Shown here: positions 1 through 8,766 of the stretch, in pieces | How the letters are laid out: each line of letters opens with the position of its first letter | Numbering within the stretch: the first letter of the stretch is position 1 | NCBI GenBank assembly: GCA_041583135.1 | Contig: JBFHGJ010000075.1 | Coordinates: forward strand, 1 to 28,617 | Length of the DNA: 28,617 nucleotides | Direction of reading: 5' to 3' | Source of the DNA: JABSOG01 sp041583135 | Lineage (GTDB): Bacteria > Pseudomonadota > Gammaproteobacteria > Enterobacterales > Alteromonadaceae | Translations under genes and position numbers: made by a program | Notes under the pieces: generated by a model | Told to the model about the DNA's origin: nothing | The model's database searches: none | What the model saw: the letters and a program-made list of their open reading frames with translations, nothing else

Positions 1-3000
1 CCTGGGTTTTGCCCTTGCTGGCCCCATGGCACTTCTCGGCCCAAATCAACGGTTTTGCCAAACTCCCAATATAGGCGAGTATCAAAGCCGTTGGGGTTGA
101 CCGAGGCGTGGGCTTGCGCGGTGATCTTGGTAATATCCGTTGCCAGTCCTGTGGTAATGGTCACGCAGTCTGCGGTTGCGACTTCTTTCTCAACACCATA
201 ACTGGTGCCTGAGCTATTCACCGCTCGCGCTCGGTAATAATAGGTATTTGAACAGGTCAAATCGGAAATGGCATGGCTGATGATCAAAGTCTGGTTGGCA
301 GAGCCAACATTGCCGTAATCAACGCTATTGCTGTAATAGCCCGACACTGTGCCCCAATCGAAATACAAACGGGTGCTAAGACCACTAGGGTTGACGGTAG
401 CGTTGAGGGTCACTTTCTCAAGCTGTCTACCGGTAGACTCTTCGGTGGTCACCAACGGATTTTGACAGCTGCCGGTGGTAAAGACCTGATCGCCACCGTA
501 CTCAGTGCCAGACTCGCTAATGGCAACGGCACGATAATGATAAGTGGTTTCACACTTAAGCCCAGCAACAGTAAAGCCGCGAGTGAGCGCCAAGGTATCG
601 TTGCCGATATGACCGACATGGATAAGGAAACCATAATCGGCGGTTTCACCATAATGGAAGTCCAAATTGGTGTGGCGACCGTTCGGGTTGACTTGAGCAT
701 TGAACCTCGAGGTATTCTTGCCGATATCGCTGGCAGCGAGTGTCACCACGTCAGGGCTATAATCTATGGTCGAGAATTGCCACACCGGCCCATAAGCCAA
801 ACTTTGGCCATTTACCCCAACCACCTGCCAATAATAGGTGGTGGCCTCTTGTAAGGCCCCAAGCGTCCAACTAAACCCAGTGGTTTCACCCAAGTAGTCG
901 TCTTTGCCTAAATTCGCAGTAGTACCGACATAAACCCGGTATGAGGTCGCATTTTCACCTTCCCAGCGCAAAATCGTCGCGTCAAGGTTCGCGCCGCTGT
1001 CCGGCGTTGGCGTATGAGGCATTTGGGCCACAAAAGTCATTTTATGATCAAGCATCACCTGCGTGATGGCGCCTGCGCGCGCATTACGACCAAACCAATC
1101 GCCGAAGAACGCTTCCATGTTGTCACTAGCACCGGTGCGAATGACCTGCCAAATCTCAGGTAAATCGGTCCCTAGCACCGAGTCTCTATCATCTGTGGCA
1201 TGATTATAACGGTCATAAATATCCCACAGCGCACAGCTATTCATATCCTCATAAAAATCCCCCGGAGTATGCCTAACCGAGGCTTCGACGCTGGATTTGA
1301 TGGTACAGGTTTCAAGGTTTTGCACTTTGATGTAGTTGCCTGGGCGGTCATCATGATCCGATAAATCGTGAAACGATACGTCGGCTGAATCGTCATTGAT
1401 ATCATGAACCGCAGCCACCGCAAAGAAGTTGGCCCAAGCTTCTCTAAAGGCTAAGTTACGTGCCTGCTGATCAGTTCGGGTGGTCACATATTCGCGGAGA
1501 TCTTGGTCCCATGTATGACTCGGGTCACCAACCTCACCAGACATAACGCCCGATTGATGGGCCATGTAGTGGGCGTACTCATGTAAGATAACATCCCGGT
1601 CCCAACGGTCGCCCTGTCTTAAGTGCATGCCGTTATTGTTGTCATAGTAAGTTTCTTCGTCCGGCCACCAAACCGACAAGGTATTGTAGGCTTTGCCCAG
1701 CGACTTAAAGCTATACTCAAATCCGGTGACGATGCTGTCATAGACGGCAAAGGCACCGGCATTGTCCCCTTCATTACTGGCCGTCAGGTTAAAGATAAGC
1801 TCTTTTCTAACATTATCGACAACCGTATCACTTTGCATAAAGTAAGAAGACTGCAATACCGTATCGCGAACAAACCCGATACCACTGCTTGAACCGGGAT
1901 AGGCGCCGTTAAGACCGGTAGAATAGACTCTGACGTAAATATCGGCGCCGCTGCCATCGCTTTCAATGTTAGGCACCTCTACTTGATATTTACCGCTGCC
2001 ATCGGTGCTGGTATAAAGCACGATATTACGATTGTCTTTGTTGTAGAAAACCCCAACACGAGCATATCTGAGCGCTTTGACCACCCCATCGATATCCATA
2101 TATTGCATAGTGCCGAGTACCTGCACTGTCTGGGGCGGTTCAGTTGCCACATAATCGACTTTAACGTTTTGCTCGCCGCTCACCGAGTCGGTCGATGCCA
2201 ACATCACCGACTTGCTCTGATCCCACAGCTCTACTGCAAAATCCAATACGGTATTACCGGCAATGCGACCATCAAAGAATGTCTCATTGATGGGATAAAC
2301 CACCTCATCATTGCCCGGGCCACTGACATTAACCGTCTCTTGCGACCACCAAGACTGCTCGGTGGTTTTAGACACCACTTTGACATACATCGGATAAGTG
2401 CCCGAGGTTTTTAACTCATCGGGGTCTACGGCAATAGAAAAATCATAGGATTCAAAATAACCATCGTTGTCATGGTCGATGCCCGGGGTAAAGTTCTGCA
2501 CCCGTGCGCTCACGGTATATTCAACGATACTATCTACCGGCAGCGGCGCCTCAGCCACCGATACATCTGATGCCAACTTGGTTTCTTTATCGCCAGACCA
2601 TAACTCAACGCTAAAATTCAGCATGGTGTTACCGTTGATATGGCCTAAAAATGCCCGCTCATCAAATTCGGCGTAGTAATACTCAGCCTCATCCCCTTGC
2701 ACAATGATTTTGGGACCCGACCACCAAGATTGGCCCGTCTGTTCGCTGACAAACTTGGCATAGAGTTCATAACCGGTGCCGGTGTTCAATTCATCCGGGT
2801 CAAAGCCCAAACGGAAAGAAAAGGTTTCATAAAAGCCGTCGTTATCGGCGTCAACACCGCCGACAAAGTTATCGACTTTACCGTATATCTCAAAGTGTGG
2901 GTCTACCGACTCAAACTCCACTTTGGTGTAGTAGTAGGCATTGGCATCGTGATGATCTTTGAAGCCATAGCGCTTTAGGTAGTACCAACCTTCGCTTGGG

Positions 3001-3302
3001 GCATCATAGCGGATCACTTCAGTGGCACCGACATCGTTCATCGAAGTGCCGACCAGTCCGGCTGGCGCGTCGGCGTTATACAGATCAAGGTCGTAGTCGA
3101 GTTTTTCCGGCACCTCCATGGTGATCACCACGCGTCCCGGACGGTCCAAATAAAACTTCGCCCAGTCTGAGTCGCCAGCGACTTCGATTCGGGCTTTGTA
3201 GGTAATGCCAACCTCAATGGTGGTGGCTTGTTCTGGTGTATTGTCAGCAACCGCCTGAGCGGCCAATACACACAATAAGACTGCAAATATTCTCTTTATC
3301 AT
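1..3302 (-). CDS. Secreted zinc metallopeptidase with PPC-like, Ca-loop and fibronectin-III-like modules (3' end outside window)
   Basis: About 1100 codons are visible; the gene runs off the left edge with no stop. The start at 3302 follows a GGGCGGGGG stretch and opens a signal peptide (residues 1-19, cleavage after AVA). Residues ~25-130 resemble a pre-peptidase C-terminal (PPC) beta domain. Two ~115-residue tandem repeats follow, each with a calcium-type loop (DADNDG at 151-156, DHDNDG at 276-281) and a later SWWS motif. The catalytic motif HEYAH is at ~574-578, with a possible third zinc ligand Glu ~43 residues beyond the motif in FREAW. The rest is repeated fibronectin-III-like units with TYYWQV, TYHYRAV and TYYYRA strands and VNP[NS]G turns. 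Known family behaviour: such gluzincin-type enzymes are secreted and degrade extracellular protein. It is last in the operon, 13 bp after the preceding gene. The exact peptidase family cannot be settled by eye. Confidence 0.85.
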   Translation of the reverse strand, partial: MIKRIFAVLLCVLAAQAVADNTPEQATTIEVGITYKARIEVAGDSDWAKFYLDRPGRVVITMEVPEKLDYDLDLYNADAPAGLVGTSMNDVGATEVIRYDAPSEGWYYLKRYGFKDHHDANAYYYTKVEFESVDPHFEIYGKVDNFVGGVDADNDGFYETFSFRLGFDPDELNTGTGYELYAKFVSEQTGQSWWSGPKIIVQGDEAEYYYAEFDERAFLGHINGNTMLNFSVELWSGDKETKLASDVSVAEAPLPVDSIVEYTVSARVQNFTPGIDHDNDGYFESYDFSIAVDPDELKTSGTYPMYVKVVSKTTEQSWWSQETVNVSGPGNDEVVYPINETFFDGRIAGNTVLDFAVELWDQSKSVMLASTDSVSGEQNVKVDYVATEPPQTVQVLGTMQYMDIDGVVKALRYARVGVFYNKDNRNIVLYTSTDGSGKYQVEVPNIESDGSGADIYVRVYSTGLNGAYPGSSSGIGFVRDTVLQSSYFMQSDTVVDNVRKELIFNLTASNEGDNAGAFAVYDSIVTGFEYSFKSLGKAYNTLSVWWPDEETYYDNNNGMHLRQGDRWDRDVILHEYAHYMAHQSGVMSGEVGDPSHTWDQDLREYVTTRTDQQARNLAFREAWANFFAVAAVHDINDDSADVSFHDLSDHDDRPGNYIKVQNLETCTIKSSVEASVRHTPGDFYEDMNSCALWDIYDRYNHATDDRDSVLGTDLPEIWQVIRTGASDNMEAFFGDWFGRNARAGAITQVMLDHKMTFVAQMPHTPTPDSGANLDATILRWEGENATSYRVYVGTTANLGKDDYLGETTGFSWTLGALQEATTYYWQVVGVNGQSLAYGPVWQFSTIDYSPDVVTLAASDIGKNTSRFNAQVNPNGRHTNLDFHYGETADYGFLIHVGHIGNDTLALTRGFTVAGLKCETTYHYRAVAISESGTEYGGDQVFTTGSCQNPLVTTEESTGRQLEKVTLNATVNPSGLSTRLYFDWGTVSGYYSNSVDYGNVGSANQTLIISHAISDLTCSNTYYYRARAVNSSGTSYGVEKEVATADCVTITTGLATDITKITAQAHASVNPNGFDTRLYWEFGKTVDLGREVPWGQQGQNP

Positions 3303-3315
3303 GATAACCCCCGCC

Positions 3316-4071
3316 CTATTGATCGCTGTCAAGCGATGATTCATCCACCGCATTGGCTTTGTCTATCCCTGAGGACTTGACTTTACGAGGGTCTGGCGTC
3401 GCCGCCGTTGGTGCACTTACCGCAATCGTTGTGGCTGAAACCGAACTTTGACGGCTTAGGCTACTACCGGGCTTAGCCACAAGGCGAACGCTATTTTCTA
3501 CCGGCATCGTTTTGACCGCGTTGGCCTCTAGCGCTTGTTGGCGCAGCTTGGCCCCTGCGGGAGATAAATCGGTGTCATCGATACCAATATCACGACTTTC
3601 CAATTGCTGGGCTAACTGCTGACGTTTGATTTGACCGAAAGAGATGGGGGAGGAAAAGACTTGTTTTGATGAGATCTCTAAGTACAGATTGCTACCACTA
3701 ATTGTCGGTTTTCTATCTGAGGGCTTCAAATACACTTTAAACAGCGCTTGAAGCTTATATCTGCCCGGCTTCAACGGTGGCAATTCAACTTCGCCACTAT
3801 CACTAAAGCCGGCGTAGCCATCGCCTTTGAACAGTTCTATTGGTAAGCCCACCGGCACACCGTCTTCGGTGGTGATAGACAAAAACGCCGAGCCGCGATA
3901 AAAATCGCTCAAAGCGCTCATGGAGGTGTTTAAACTCAGCGATTGACCTGTGGAAACCGATTGATTAAGCGTCAAGGCAACTCTATGGGGGAGCGTTGCC
4001 TTATTTGCCCATGCCGGTGTCACACATGCCAAGCCCACAGTACAGATAACAATGTACAACAGTGATCTCAT
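3316..4071 (-). CDS. Secreted protein of unknown function, 251 aa
   Basis: I do not recognise a family. A type I signal peptide is clear (residues 1-22, cleavage after AWA). The middle (~45-135) looks like a beta-sandwich: alternating strands containing FLSITTEDG, GEVELPPLKPGRYKLQ and LYLEIS, with the PLKPGRY turn typical of Ig-like or carboxypeptidase-regulatory-like folds. The C-terminal third is Ser/Thr/Ala-rich and probably disordered, ending in an acidic tail. The start is supported by GAGGA eight bases upstream. It lies between the delta-60-repeat gene (103 bp upstream) and the metallopeptidase gene (13 bp downstream), so co-transcription and a role as accessory or partner of one of these exported proteins are likely. 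That role is inference. Confidence 0.75.
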   Translation of the reverse strand: MRSLLYIVICTVGLACVTPAWANKATLPHRVALTLNQSVSTGQSLSLNTSMSALSDFYRGSAFLSITTEDGVPVGLPIELFKGDGYAGFSDSGEVELPPLKPGRYKLQALFKVYLKPSDRKPTISGSNLYLEISSKQVFSSPISFGQIKRQQLAQQLESRDIGIDDTDLSPAGAKLRQQALEANAVKTMPVENSVRLVAKPGSSLSRQSSVSATTIAVSAPTAATPDPRKVKSSGIDKANAVDESSLDSDQ

Positions 4072-4174
4072 ATTAAGTCCTCACAAACGAATCGACCTTG
4101 ATCTGTGGTGCAATTTGAACAATTTTCATTCAGAACCCACTAGGGTACGTTAAAAATTGGTCCTACATCAACCC

Positions 4175-7100
4175 TTAATTGTCGATATTTTTAGCATCCT
4201 TTGATTTCTTCTTTTCTTCCAATAACATAATAATAATTGGGATAAGTGCCTCACCGTCGGTAGTGCTACTACCCGAGCCACCGCCATTGCTTCCATCGCT
4301 GCCACCGCCGGAGTCTCCTCCACCGCCGTTCCCACCGCCCGAAGCAACCACCTCAATATTGAACGCCGCCAGACTGGCACTGTCCCCTCTAGGGTCAGTG
4401 ACGCTGATGCTGATATTGCTGTAGGTTGCCCCATTTGAATCATTCGGCGTGCCACTGAGGCTACCGCTAGATCCATCAAAACTCGCCCAGCTCGGCTTGT
4501 TGCCGATGCTAAAGCTCAAACCTTCGACCCCATCGACATCGCTGGCAGTTGGGGTGAAACTGTAACTGTCTCCGGCTTTGACCGAAGTTGCCGGGTTGCC
4601 CGCAATACTAGGGGCAGTATTGGGCAAAATTCTCAAACTATATGGACTGTCATCGGCATTGGAAGGCAAACCACTTTCGCTGGTCGCCACACCACTAGGC
4701 AGCGCTATACCGATAAAGCCTTCGCCTCTAAAATCTTTAAGTGTGACCGTTGGGGTTAAAGTATCACCGCCGCTCACCGCCACGCTCGCGGAGACGCCAT
4801 CATCAGAGAGCAACTGAACCATTTGTGCGGTTAAATTGACGCTGGCGGCGTTCTCAAAGCGGATCGAGTAGCTCGCAGGTCCGTGTACGGTACGACTTGC
4901 ACCATCGAGTTTGATGCTCAGCGTCGGTGCGACATTGACCACTTTGACCGTCTGTGACTGCCTTGCTTGCGTCACTCGGCCATCGGCGCCGCGCCCTGCC
5001 CCTTGTACTATCACAATGTAAAATGAACCGTTGCCGCTGATCCCCTCGACGGTGACTGTTGGATTAAGTGTTTTACCATTGCTAACGCTGACCATGCCGG
5101 TAATATCCCCGTCACTGTGCAACTGCACTTCATCTTTGCTCAATTCAAAATTCACCACAGAACTAAAGGCAACGTCAAAGCTGACCGATTCAATCCCGGT
5201 TTGCGTTTTAGACGGTTCACTGATCGTCACCGGCAAGTAACTGGTCCATTGAAAACTGGTATTTACCGCACTGGATGCTGCGCCTAGCAGGTCGGTTGCA
5301 GCCCCTGCAACTAGGCTAACGCCAATTTGTCCGCCATTGGCCAAATTGCTGCTTGGAACTATGGTCAATAAATATTGATAGCCGTCAAACACCACACTTT
5401 GTAACGTGCCGTTACTCACACTGATGTCTTCGGCGCCAAAGCCGTTGACCAATTCCCCAAAGTCCACGGCGACCACTGGATTAACATCAGTTAAGGCCGA
5501 CTGCGTTGGTGGATATAACACAGGGTTTGGCTGAGGATTGATTTGTAACAGCACGACCTGAGCATCGGCGCTGGAGCCGGCCTTAAATTCAAAAAATGCC
5601 GATTGCGCGCCATTGGGTAAAAATTTTAATCGCCCAGAATTGATATCGGTGCGAGAGATGGTTTCACCTTGGCGCAATTGCTCAATCGAGCCATCGGGTT
5701 GATCGTTGCCGTTGATGTCGTTAAACAATGACCCACTATTGACCGAGCTGACGAGGGTCAGGATCTTGGCAGAGCTTGGCAGTTGAAGTTCAGCCGCACT
5801 GATGGTTTTGACACGGCTTTGCTCAAGGGTTAAATGCAAACTTTGCTGAGCATTGATCTGCGGCAAGCCGTAGTGCATTCTGGCCACAGCAAAGTTGACC
5901 GGTTCCAGTACCGTCGAGCTGGTACGGATAGCCTCACCGTCTGGCCTTGCGCCACTGAGCATTATTTTACCCTGCGGGCTAATGGTCGTAGCGAAAACCT
6001 TAGTGTCCAAACCATCGCTTTTGCCGTTAAGGCCAAAGGTGCTATCGAGTTGACCCAGTTTGGTTAACCGTATCAGGTTACTGCCGTAAAACCCGCTCAA
6101 CCCCTCTTGCAATATCCCTTTTTGTTGCGTCACCAGAATCTGCCCGGATAAATCGACACTTAAGTGACCAACATGCTCAGACAATAGCTCGGATTCGGTA
6201 TCCCCCATAGACTCGACAAACCTGGGGTCTAACCCACCGGCACGGTTTAGTCGCAGCAGCAGATTGCTACCGCTACCGAAGCCATTGGCGGCGTTGATAG
6301 CAACCCAAATATTGCCGTTTAAATCAAGCGCAGCGGCGCGCATCTGCCAACTGCTGAAGTCACTCAGTCCCATATGGTCAAGCGGCTTGGCTGTCGCCAT
6401 TCCCGTAGCAATATAGCGGCCATCGACATCACCTTGAGCATTAAAATGCTCAGTAACAATCTGCTGATAATCACTACCAATCACACTCAATACATCAGGC
6501 TCTGTGCTAAACAACCCGTAGGTTTGATAACTCGACAACAGTACGCTGCCGCCTTGACCAAAGTCGGTATCAAGTGTGCCTTGTGCGGTTATGGCCACCA
6601 ATTTGGCCAATTGGCTATTGCCGTCGGTTTGTCCTGCGACCTGATATTGCTCAATCACGGCAACCGTTTTGTTGTTAAAAGCGATGACATCGGCCACTTG
6701 CACATCATAGGCAAAGCCCAATATCAGCGAGCCGGAGGCCGCAAAGCTGCTGTCGAGTTGACCACCGGAAAGCAGTCGCATCACAGTGGCTTTCTTTTCG
6801 CCTGCCGCAACGATCACCACTTTTTGATTGCTATCGAGATAGGCCCTTACCGACCGAGGTATATGAGACAGACTAAACAGTGCCATACCTTCTTGGCCAA
6901 AACTGCTATCCAATATACCTTGGTCGTCAACCACGGTAACCAGAACTTGGCCGCTTTCAACATCATTATTGGTGCTTACCGTGGTCCCCACATGCAACGT
7001 TCGGCCATCGGCAAGATAAAGTGTGGTGTTAAGCGCATCAACACTGGCAGAAAGTTCATCGTTGGAAATATTACTAATACTAAAACCGGCGTCACCGAAG

Positions 7101-8503
7101 TCGCTGACCAAGTTGCCAGCGGCAGAAAATTTTGTCAGCAGCAAGTCGGTGGTATTGTTGCTTTCATCATTGATATAACCAGCCACCTGAATGTCACCTG
7201 CGGCATTTATGCTTAGTGCCCGAGCGCCGGTAACATAACCGGCTTTATCGGCCAGCGCACTACCACCACTACCAAAGCTGGTGTCCAACAGGCCGTTGTG
7301 GTCAATGCGAGTCACCGCCATTGGCGCTATCGGCTTACCAAAGTAATCGCCAAAAAACGCAAGCACGACAGAATCGTTGCTACTGAGCGCGGCTTTGGCA
7401 TCAAGCACGGCTACATCGCTACCCAAAACACTCGGCACATTCACCGCCACTTTACCGTCGCTGCCAAAGCTGCCCTCTAGCTGGCCTTGAGCGTTGAAGC
7501 GATAAAGATAAACAGACGCTTGAGCAAATCCTTCATGTTCAAGCAGCAATATCTGGCCATTGCCGTCCACCAGCAACTGGTCGAGGTTGGCATCATAATC
7601 CTGCGTTTTTGCCGTCGCGGTGCCTTCAATACCAAAGGTATCATCTAAGATCCCGTTGGCAAGAAACTGTTTGAGCTTAAGCTCCCCCTGCTGTGAAAAC
7701 TCACCATCCAGGTTTGCGGCCAGCAATAGCTTACCGGATGACAGCGCCAAGCGAATATTCAAATCCGACCACAACTCATGACTTAATCCCGTCAAGGCAA
7801 TACCGTTAATACCATAGTTGCTATCCATCAAGCCGTTTGACTTGATCTTGAGCAAAACGCTATCAAATCCATTATCGCCCTTTTGCAGTGCATTGGTATA
7901 AATGTTGTCTTCACTGTCTATCACCAGCGCTTCGCCAGCAGCGGTTTCAGATAAATAGAACAGGCAATCCATTTGCATCGCGTTGAAAACACCGCTGCCG
8001 GCAAAAGTGTTGTCATAGCTGCCATCGGCATTTAATCGTAGCAGCATCAATTGGCTGTCATAGCAGTTGTCGCTGCGTTCAACAAATTCATAGCCAGAGA
8101 CTAGGATACGCCCTTGAGAGTCGATTTTAACGTCGTTGAAAACATAGCCGAAAGGGAATTGTATTGCGCCGTTTTGGCCGAAGCTGGTATCCAGCGCGCC
8201 ATTGGCGGTGAAGCGGGCAATAAAAGCACTCCCCCAATAGCCGAAAAGTTCTTTCTGATTGCGTCCAACCACCACTAGGTTGCCATTGGCGTCGGTGACA
8301 ATGGCATTTGCCTGCTCTTTGATATTACGCTTTTCGGTGAGAACGCTTGTTGATAACACGCCATCGTCGGCGAAACTGCTATCTAATGCGCCTGCGGTTT
8401 GAGCATTGCCTGCAAAGGAAGATAAAAGTGCAGTAATGAAGATACAGCAATGAACAATCAATAACCGGAAACAACCAACCCTAAGATGTTTTCTTTCTAC
8501 CAT
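4175..8503 (-). CDS. Large exported delta-60-repeat protein with Ig-like/cadherin-like C-terminal domains
   Basis: 1442 aa. The start is backed by AGGAAAG just upstream. The signal peptide spans residues 1-~34 (cleavage near GNA|QT). From ~40 to ~870 about thirteen repeats of the delta-60 type are visible (LDSSF.DDG, LDTSFGQNG, LDDTFGIEG and so on), each opening a ~55-60-residue unit, consistent with a beta-propeller. Then come Ig-like regions and, at ~1300-1390, a putative Ig/dystroglycan-type domain (TPTASDVDG ... WASFDGSSGSLSGTP). The tail is a Gly/Ser/Asp-rich stretch, a very short hydrophobic run (IPIIIMLL) and a lysine-rich end. Delta-60 repeats are known from large surface or secreted proteins of mostly unknown function. 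It is first gene of the operon with the 251-aa protein and the metallopeptidase. Confidence 0.9.
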   Translation of the reverse strand: MVERKHLRVGCFRLLIVHCCIFITALLSSFAGNAQTAGALDSSFADDGVLSTSVLTEKRNIKEQANAIVTDANGNLVVVGRNQKELFGYWGSAFIARFTANGALDTSFGQNGAIQFPFGYVFNDVKIDSQGRILVSGYEFVERSDNCYDSQLMLLRLNADGSYDNTFAGSGVFNAMQMDCLFYLSETAAGEALVIDSEDNIYTNALQKGDNGFDSVLLKIKSNGLMDSNYGINGIALTGLSHELWSDLNIRLALSSGKLLLAANLDGEFSQQGELKLKQFLANGILDDTFGIEGTATAKTQDYDANLDQLLVDGNGQILLLEHEGFAQASVYLYRFNAQGQLEGSFGSDGKVAVNVPSVLGSDVAVLDAKAALSSNDSVVLAFFGDYFGKPIAPMAVTRIDHNGLLDTSFGSGGSALADKAGYVTGARALSINAAGDIQVAGYINDESNNTTDLLLTKFSAAGNLVSDFGDAGFSISNISNDELSASVDALNTTLYLADGRTLHVGTTVSTNNDVESGQVLVTVVDDQGILDSSFGQEGMALFSLSHIPRSVRAYLDSNQKVVIVAAGEKKATVMRLLSGGQLDSSFAASGSLILGFAYDVQVADVIAFNNKTVAVIEQYQVAGQTDGNSQLAKLVAITAQGTLDTDFGQGGSVLLSSYQTYGLFSTEPDVLSVIGSDYQQIVTEHFNAQGDVDGRYIATGMATAKPLDHMGLSDFSSWQMRAAALDLNGNIWVAINAANGFGSGSNLLLRLNRAGGLDPRFVESMGDTESELLSEHVGHLSVDLSGQILVTQQKGILQEGLSGFYGSNLIRLTKLGQLDSTFGLNGKSDGLDTKVFATTISPQGKIMLSGARPDGEAIRTSSTVLEPVNFAVARMHYGLPQINAQQSLHLTLEQSRVKTISAAELQLPSSAKILTLVSSVNSGSLFNDINGNDQPDGSIEQLRQGETISRTDINSGRLKFLPNGAQSAFFEFKAGSSADAQVVLLQINPQPNPVLYPPTQSALTDVNPVVAVDFGELVNGFGAEDISVSNGTLQSVVFDGYQYLLTIVPSSNLANGGQIGVSLVAGAATDLLGAASSAVNTSFQWTSYLPVTISEPSKTQTGIESVSFDVAFSSVVNFELSKDEVQLHSDGDITGMVSVSNGKTLNPTVTVEGISGNGSFYIVIVQGAGRGADGRVTQARQSQTVKVVNVAPTLSIKLDGASRTVHGPASYSIRFENAASVNLTAQMVQLLSDDGVSASVAVSGGDTLTPTVTLKDFRGEGFIGIALPSGVATSESGLPSNADDSPYSLRILPNTAPSIAGNPATSVKAGDSYSFTPTASDVDGVEGLSFSIGNKPSWASFDGSSGSLSGTPNDSNGATYSNISISVTDPRGDSASLAAFNIEVVASGGGNGGGGDSGGGSDGSNGGGSGSSTTDGEALIPIIIMLLEEKKKSKDAKNIDN

Positions 8504-8640
8504 ACTTTCCTAACCGTATTACAGCGTCATCGGTAAAGCCGACAAATGCAGCTTTGGTGTGTCTGAAACTAAGTGTAGCAGCTAATTTTGCTATCGGGAC
8601 TTTTATCGCCCAAGCGCCCAGAAATTTTTGCGCTAATCTA

Positions 8641-8656
8641 CCTATCGGCCGATAGG
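8641..8656. promoter_or_regulatory. Perfect 16-bp palindrome in a divergent promoter region
   Basis: CCTATCGGCCGATAGG is a perfect dyad with no spacer. It sits in the ~260-bp intergenic region between the divergent delta-60 operon (start 8503) and the TRAP binding-protein gene (start 8767), about 110 bp before the latter. Position and symmetry fit an operator for a dimeric repressor or activator; no regulator gene is adjacent. The rest of 8504-8766 is AT-richer and shows no clear -35/-10 pair. Confidence 0.45.
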
Positions 8657-8766
8657 CAACATACTTTAGCGATCTTTGATCATAAATTCAGTCCCTTTTA
8701 TTCGCCTTGAGCTCCACCCCGTTTGTTGACTACACTGACAATACAAATGGTTGCTTTTATCCCAAG

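Noticed and set aside
273..854. 193-aa open frame on the plus strand
   Set aside because: Antisense to the fibronectin-III-like part of the metallopeptidase, which has clear domain structure in its own frame.
6374..7216. 280-aa open frame on the plus strand
   Set aside because: It lies wholly antisense to the delta-60-repeat gene; the long open frame follows from repeat and codon bias, with no ribosome site and no domain.
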